DNA from: an uncultured Dehalococcoidia bacterium | Lineage (GTDB): Bacteria > Chloroflexota > Dehalococcoidia > Lucifugimonadales > CATOSD01 | DNA length: 64,000 nt | Assembly: GCA_951812395.1 (NCBI GenBank) | Contig: CATOSD010000001.1 | Location: forward strand, 1,399,108-1,463,107 | Direction of reading: 5' to 3' | Shown: piece by piece, positions 61,087 through 64,000 of the stretch | How the letters are laid out: each line of letters starts with the position of its first letter | How positions within the stretch are numbered: the first letter of the stretch is position 1 | The notes under the pieces: generated by a model | Told to the model about the DNA's origin: nothing | Databases searched by the model: none | The model's input: the letters and a program-made list of their open reading frames with translations, nothing else | Made by a program: the position numbers and the translations under genes

Positions 61087-62771
61087 GAGCCTGTCTCAGA
61101 AGTCGGGAGACTTGGTAACGGGAACGGCATTGGAGTACCTTTTTGGGTGACCTGCGGAGAGGAGCCCGAGAAGATGCCGCTTCGAGACATGGACCGAGAG
61201 CAGGCTTGGCTGTTGCCGCCGTCTCTAGACGATCTGTTGCCGTTGGATCACCCGGCGCGATTCGTCGCCGAATTCGTGGACGCGCTGGATAGGGGCGACT
61301 GGACGGAGCTTGGCGTGGAGATAGAAGGCGACCCGATGGGAGCGCCGGCCTACCACCCTCGGGCGCTGCTGAGCGTTTGGCTGTACGGCTTCATGACCGG
61401 GGTTCGCTCTTGTCGCAAGTTGGAGACGGCCTGCCGGGACCAGATACCGTACCTGTGGCTGACAGGGTGGCAACATCCAGACCACAACACCCTGTGGAGG
61501 TTCTACAAGGGGCATCGCGAGGCCATGAGGAAGCTGTTCGAGCGGACGGTGCGGATGGCGGTGACGATGAAGCTGCTGGACCTGGCAGTACAGGCGGTGG
61601 ATGGTACGAAGGTGGAAGCCAACGCATCGGTGTACAGGACCCACAACGCCGAGGAACTGCGGCAGCTATTGAACCGGGTGGAGGCGGCGATACGTGACCT
61701 TGAGGCTCAGAACGAAGGGGGAGAAGATACACCCACCGTCCATCTGCCTGGGGAGCTGGCCAATAAGGAGATGCTAAGGGAGCAAGTGAGGCAGGCGATG
61801 GCCGACCTTGAGAGTAAGGAACGCCAGAAGCGCATCAATCTCACGGACCGAGACGCCCGGCTGATGAAGACACGTGGTAGCGTTTTACTCGGTTACAACG
61901 CCCAGGCTATGGTCTCACCCTTGGAACCTGATGGGGGAGCGACCGGCATGATCATCACGGCAGTCGGCATGGCAGACGATGGTCGTGACGACCCTCAGTT
62001 GGCTCCCATGATTGAGCAAGCTGAGAAAACGATGGGAACGAAGTCAGAGATGACGTTGGCCGACGCCGCTTACCACTCCGGCAAGGGCTTGGAAGAATGC
62101 GCTCGCAAAGGCCAGTCAGTTGCGATGCCGGAGACGCGACAACAGCTGCTTGGGGACCCGTATCACAAGGACCGATTCACGTACGACAAGCGCACCGACA
62201 GCTTCATGTGCCCGCAGGGGCAGAGGCTCCAGTATCTTCGTATCCAACGCTTGAATGGAGTCCCGTGGCGTCTGTACCGAACCTCTGAAGGCGTCTGCCA
62301 GGCGTGCCCAGCCTTCGGAGTCTGTACGAGGTCCGAAAGGTTCGGCCGTAGTGTGACGATAGGACCTTACGACGCTGCGTTGCGCCATCATCGTGTCTGG
62401 ATGTCTACTGACGAAGCCTGGGTTGCGTACAAGCGGAGAAAGCAGTTGGTCGAACCAGTCTTCGGAATCATCAAGGAGCAACTGGCGGCTCGGAGATTCC
62501 TGCTGCGTGGCTTCGCGAACGTGTCGGCCGAGTGGACTCTGTTGGGCACAGCATTCAACCTGCGCACCCTGTGGCGGGTGTGGAGCCTCGGCGTCTTTGC
62601 CGATCTACTCCTTCATGGCCCAAAGCCTCACTTCGCTTCCTAGAACTGTCGCGATAACAGCATGGGCCATTGGTCGCAAGTCCCGGCGTCTGCCTTTCGT
62701 CCTACAGGCTAACCCGGTCGGCGACCATCGTTGACCCAAGTCGATCACAACATCGCTTCTGAGACAGGCTC
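61087..62771 (+). mobile_element. IS1182-family insertion sequence with 16-bp perfect ends and ATAC duplication
   Basis: 1,685 bp. The left end gagcctgtctcagaag (61087-61102) is the exact inverse complement of the right end (62756-62771). ATAC occurs directly on both sides (61083-61086 and 62772-62775), consistent with a 4-bp target duplication. The element carries one full transposase gene and appears complete. Confidence 0.88.
61174..62643 (+). CDS. IS1182-family DDE transposase
   Basis: 489 residues from the ATG at 61174, preceded by GGAGAGGAG; the frame opens at a GTG at 61147. The N-terminal DUF772 domain is visible (PAYHPRALLSVWLYGFMTGV, RSCRKLETACRDQIPYLWLT). Catalytic residues are Asp in LAVQAVDGTKVEANAS, Asp in MTLADAAYHSGKG and Glu in KQLVEPVFGIIKEQLAAR. 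The Cys cluster VCQACPAFGVCTRSERFGR is characteristic of IS1182 transposases. A charged coiled-coil-like insert (LNRVEAAIRDLEAQNEGGED) lies between the first two Asp residues. Intact, so the copy is probably recent. Confidence 0.92.
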   Translation: MPLRDMDREQAWLLPPSLDDLLPLDHPARFVAEFVDALDRGDWTELGVEIEGDPMGAPAYHPRALLSVWLYGFMTGVRSCRKLETACRDQIPYLWLTGWQHPDHNTLWRFYKGHREAMRKLFERTVRMAVTMKLLDLAVQAVDGTKVEANASVYRTHNAEELRQLLNRVEAAIRDLEAQNEGGEDTPTVHLPGELANKEMLREQVRQAMADLESKERQKRINLTDRDARLMKTRGSVLLGYNAQAMVSPLEPDGGATGMIITAVGMADDGRDDPQLAPMIEQAEKTMGTKSEMTLADAAYHSGKGLEECARKGQSVAMPETRQQLLGDPYHKDRFTYDKRTDSFMCPQGQRLQYLRIQRLNGVPWRLYRTSEGVCQACPAFGVCTRSERFGRSVTIGPYDAALRHHRVWMSTDEAWVAYKRRKQLVEPVFGIIKEQLAARRFLLRGFANVSAEWTLLGTAFNLRTLWRVWSLGVFADLLLHGPKPHFAS

Positions 62772-62784
62772 ATACATGGCTGTG

Positions 62785-62824
62785 CGGGGGAGGCCGTCGC
62801 ATGACGTGCGACAACCTCCCCCCG
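62785..62824 (-). terminator. Hairpin downstream of the accessory operon
   Basis: cgggggagg...cgtcgca and tgcgac...cctcccccg form a long, slightly imperfect stem just after the stop of the gene at 62861. It would terminate leftward transcription from the accessory genes. The IS1182 element ends 13 bp away. Confidence 0.55.
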
Positions 62825-62860
62825 TGTGTCTGCGCTCTAGCGTCCCTCGCCAACCGGCTC

Positions 62861-63358
62861 CTAGAACAGCCTCAGCGTCTGCTGTTGCGTCTGCTCCGCC
62901 TCTCCCTCGGCGTCTGAAGCCTGCGCCGTTCCCTGCCCGCGCCGGTTCCTGCGTCTGGCCGGGGGAGCGGGCCTTTCATGTGCCGGATGCTTGGGTTCGT
63001 CCTCCCACTTGGCCCTCGCCCGTTCGACCACCGCCGGGACCTCCTGCGTGAGCCCGGATTCGTCCAGATCGTCGAAGGACTCGATGTGCGGGTCCGACGA
63101 GGGCTGTTGCACCCCGATGGTGGCCCTGCCTCCCTTGATGGACACGACGACCTTCAGGTCCTCGGACGCGCCGGTGTCGTCCCCAGCGTCCTGCTCTCCG
63201 GCGTCATCGGAACCCTGTGCGTCCTGTGCGGTCTCCTTGTTGGCGTCCTGCTCGTCGGCAACCGCGGCTTCCGTGTCGTCCGCCGCATCGCCGAAGAGAC
63301 CGTCGTCTGCGCTCGGGGCATCCGAGCGGGTTGCTTCCGTTCCAACTTCGTCAGGCAT
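62861..63358 (-). CDS. Acidic hypothetical protein of an accessory element
   Basis: 165 residues from an ATG with AAGGAG 6 bases upstream. The N-terminal half is very acidic and Ala-rich (DDGLFGDAADDTEAAVADEQ). It is followed by a short ordered-looking stretch (LKVVVSIKGGRATIGVQQPS) and a basic tail (RPAPPARRRNRRGQG). The DLKVVVSIKGGRATIGVQ segment recurs in small proteins of integrated elements, often beside DUF2958 genes. No function is known. It follows the DUF2958 gene by 36 bp and is probably in the same operon. Confidence 0.6.
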   Translation of the reverse strand: MPDEVGTEATRSDAPSADDGLFGDAADDTEAAVADEQDANKETAQDAQGSDDAGEQDAGDDTGASEDLKVVVSIKGGRATIGVQQPSSDPHIESFDDLDESGLTQEVPAVVERARAKWEDEPKHPAHERPAPPARRRNRRGQGTAQASDAEGEAEQTQQQTLRLF

Positions 63359-63394
63359 GGTTGCTCCTTTTGTTGTTTCTTCTCTGGCCCTTGC

Positions 63395-63778
63395 TCAGGC
63401 TGCGAGCCTCGACTGTCTCCTGATCTCGCCGAGGGTCTGCGGCTCCCAGTACAGGTCCCGCTCCACGGCGGGGACGCTGCCGAACACGGTTACTTCCGAG
63501 AGTTCCGTCAGGTCGAAGTAGCCCAGTTCGACTTCAAACCCTTCGACGAGGCCGAAGCACGTTCCGGTCTCAGCGTCCCACTCGGTGACGTACCAGCGCC
63601 AGCCGTTGTAGGGCGAGAAGAGCTTCACCCTGGCGACCACGGTGTCGGGGTCGTCCGCGCCGTCATTGGCGTACAGGGGCGGGATGGTGTCGGCGAGCTC
63701 CTTGGTCATCAGCTTGTGCCTGCGGAGCCCGCTGTGGTTGTCCTGCCAGATCGTGGTGGTTCCCTTTTCGTTAGGCAT
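63395..63778 (-). CDS. DUF2958 family protein
   Basis: 127 residues from the ATG at 63778 (AAGGAG upstream); the frame extends to 63892 but the added residues overlap the preceding gene. The DUF2958 pattern is clear: HKLMTKELADTIPPLYANDG, then VVARVKLFSPYNGWRWYVTE and GLVEGFEVELGYFDLTELSE. DUF2958 proteins are small cytoplasmic proteins of unknown role, found mainly on plasmids, conjugative elements and genomic islands. Their presence marks this edge of the window as accessory DNA. Second gene of a leftward operon. Confidence 0.85.
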   Translation of the reverse strand: MPNEKGTTTIWQDNHSGLRRHKLMTKELADTIPPLYANDGADDPDTVVARVKLFSPYNGWRWYVTEWDAETGTCFGLVEGFEVELGYFDLTELSEVTVFGSVPAVERDLYWEPQTLGEIRRQSRLAA

Positions 63779-63827
63779 GGTTTTCTCCTTGTTTCCTTCT
63801 TTGAATGCGTCCGTTGAGCGCTGTTCC

Positions 63828-63998
63828 CTAAGCCACGATTGCCAGCTCGGAGCCAGACCGCACCACCCGCGCCACCGTCTCCGGGGTGGCATACGTGGGG
63901 GTGACCGTTCCCTGCTCCATGTCCAGGTAGAGGCCCATGAAGGGGCAGGTTCCCGCCGCCATGCGGCGGACCACCTGTAGCGCCAGCGACGCCATCAT
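63828..63998 (-). CDS. Hypothetical protein, at least its C-terminal 56 residues
   Basis: The minus strand is open from the window edge, with ATGs at 63998 and 63995, to a TAG at 63828. It reads MMASLALQVVRRMAAGTCPF then MGLYLDMEQGTVTPTYATPE and ends GSELAIVA. Whether it starts at these ATGs or beyond the window cannot be told. It ends 50 bp before the DUF2958 start and probably belongs to the same accessory operon. No domain is recognised. Confidence 0.5.
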   Translation of the reverse strand: MMASLALQVVRRMAAGTCPFMGLYLDMEQGTVTPTYATPETVARVVRSGSELAIVA

Positions 63999-64000
63999 CT

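Overview
This window comes from a GC-rich bacterial chromosome. Two giant secreted surface proteins built from fibronectin type III (FN3), integrin-like FG-GAP and 'ATGAP..ISGTAQVGETLTA' repeats, together with the mix of lipoproteins and membrane proteins, suggest a Chloroflexota lineage (Dehalococcoidia/SAR202-like). That placement is inference: there is no rRNA or other marker gene here. No tRNA, rRNA or CRISPR array was recognised.

Left part (1-21.5 kb): the N-terminus of a homocysteine S-methyltransferase runs off the left edge. An IS5-family insertion follows, with visible ends and CTAG target duplication. Next is a 3,551-residue surface protein (2331-12986) in which five FN3 domains each carry an inserted seven-repeat FG-GAP block, ending in a Pro/Thr stalk and a membrane anchor. 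After a 1.3 kb repeat-bearing gap come a smaller anchored surface protein with cadherin-like modules, a YihY/BrkB membrane protein, a frameshifted secreted trypsin-like protease, a DUF6884 protein, and a DUF4352 lipoprotein gene broken by two in-frame TAA codons.

Middle (21.8-41.5 kb): a dense defence island. Minus-strand genes encode a three-gene module (DUF262 protein, DUF3696 ATPase, and a protein with a RelE/HigB-like C-terminus). They follow a complete type I BREX operon in the order brxA-brxB-brxC-pglX-pglZ-brxL. A divergent PP-loop/PAPS-reductase-like gene shares an intergenic region with brxA that contains a perfect 11-bp inverted repeat. Then come a decayed zinc-ribbon gene, an aspartic protease with a small partner, and a plus-strand CBASS-like operon: a CD-NTase, an E2-like protein with a candidate catalytic Cys, and a single-pass membrane protein as likely effector. 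These modules would act in layers: DNA modification and exclusion (BREX), nucleotide second-messenger signalling (CBASS), and ATPase/toxin-based abortive responses.

Right part (41.5-64 kb): a relic of an OmpR-type DNA-binding domain, a YtcJ-like amidohydrolase lipoprotein, an anchored secreted protein, an HNH nuclease, and a one-polypeptide histidine kinase/response regulator/DNA-binding protein. Divergent from the kinase is a 3,881-residue secreted repeat protein with a C10 tract just upstream. The right end holds a small membrane protein, a small HTH protein, an IS1182-family insertion (visible 16-bp ends and ATAC duplication), and accessory genes including a DUF2958 protein typical of mobile elements.
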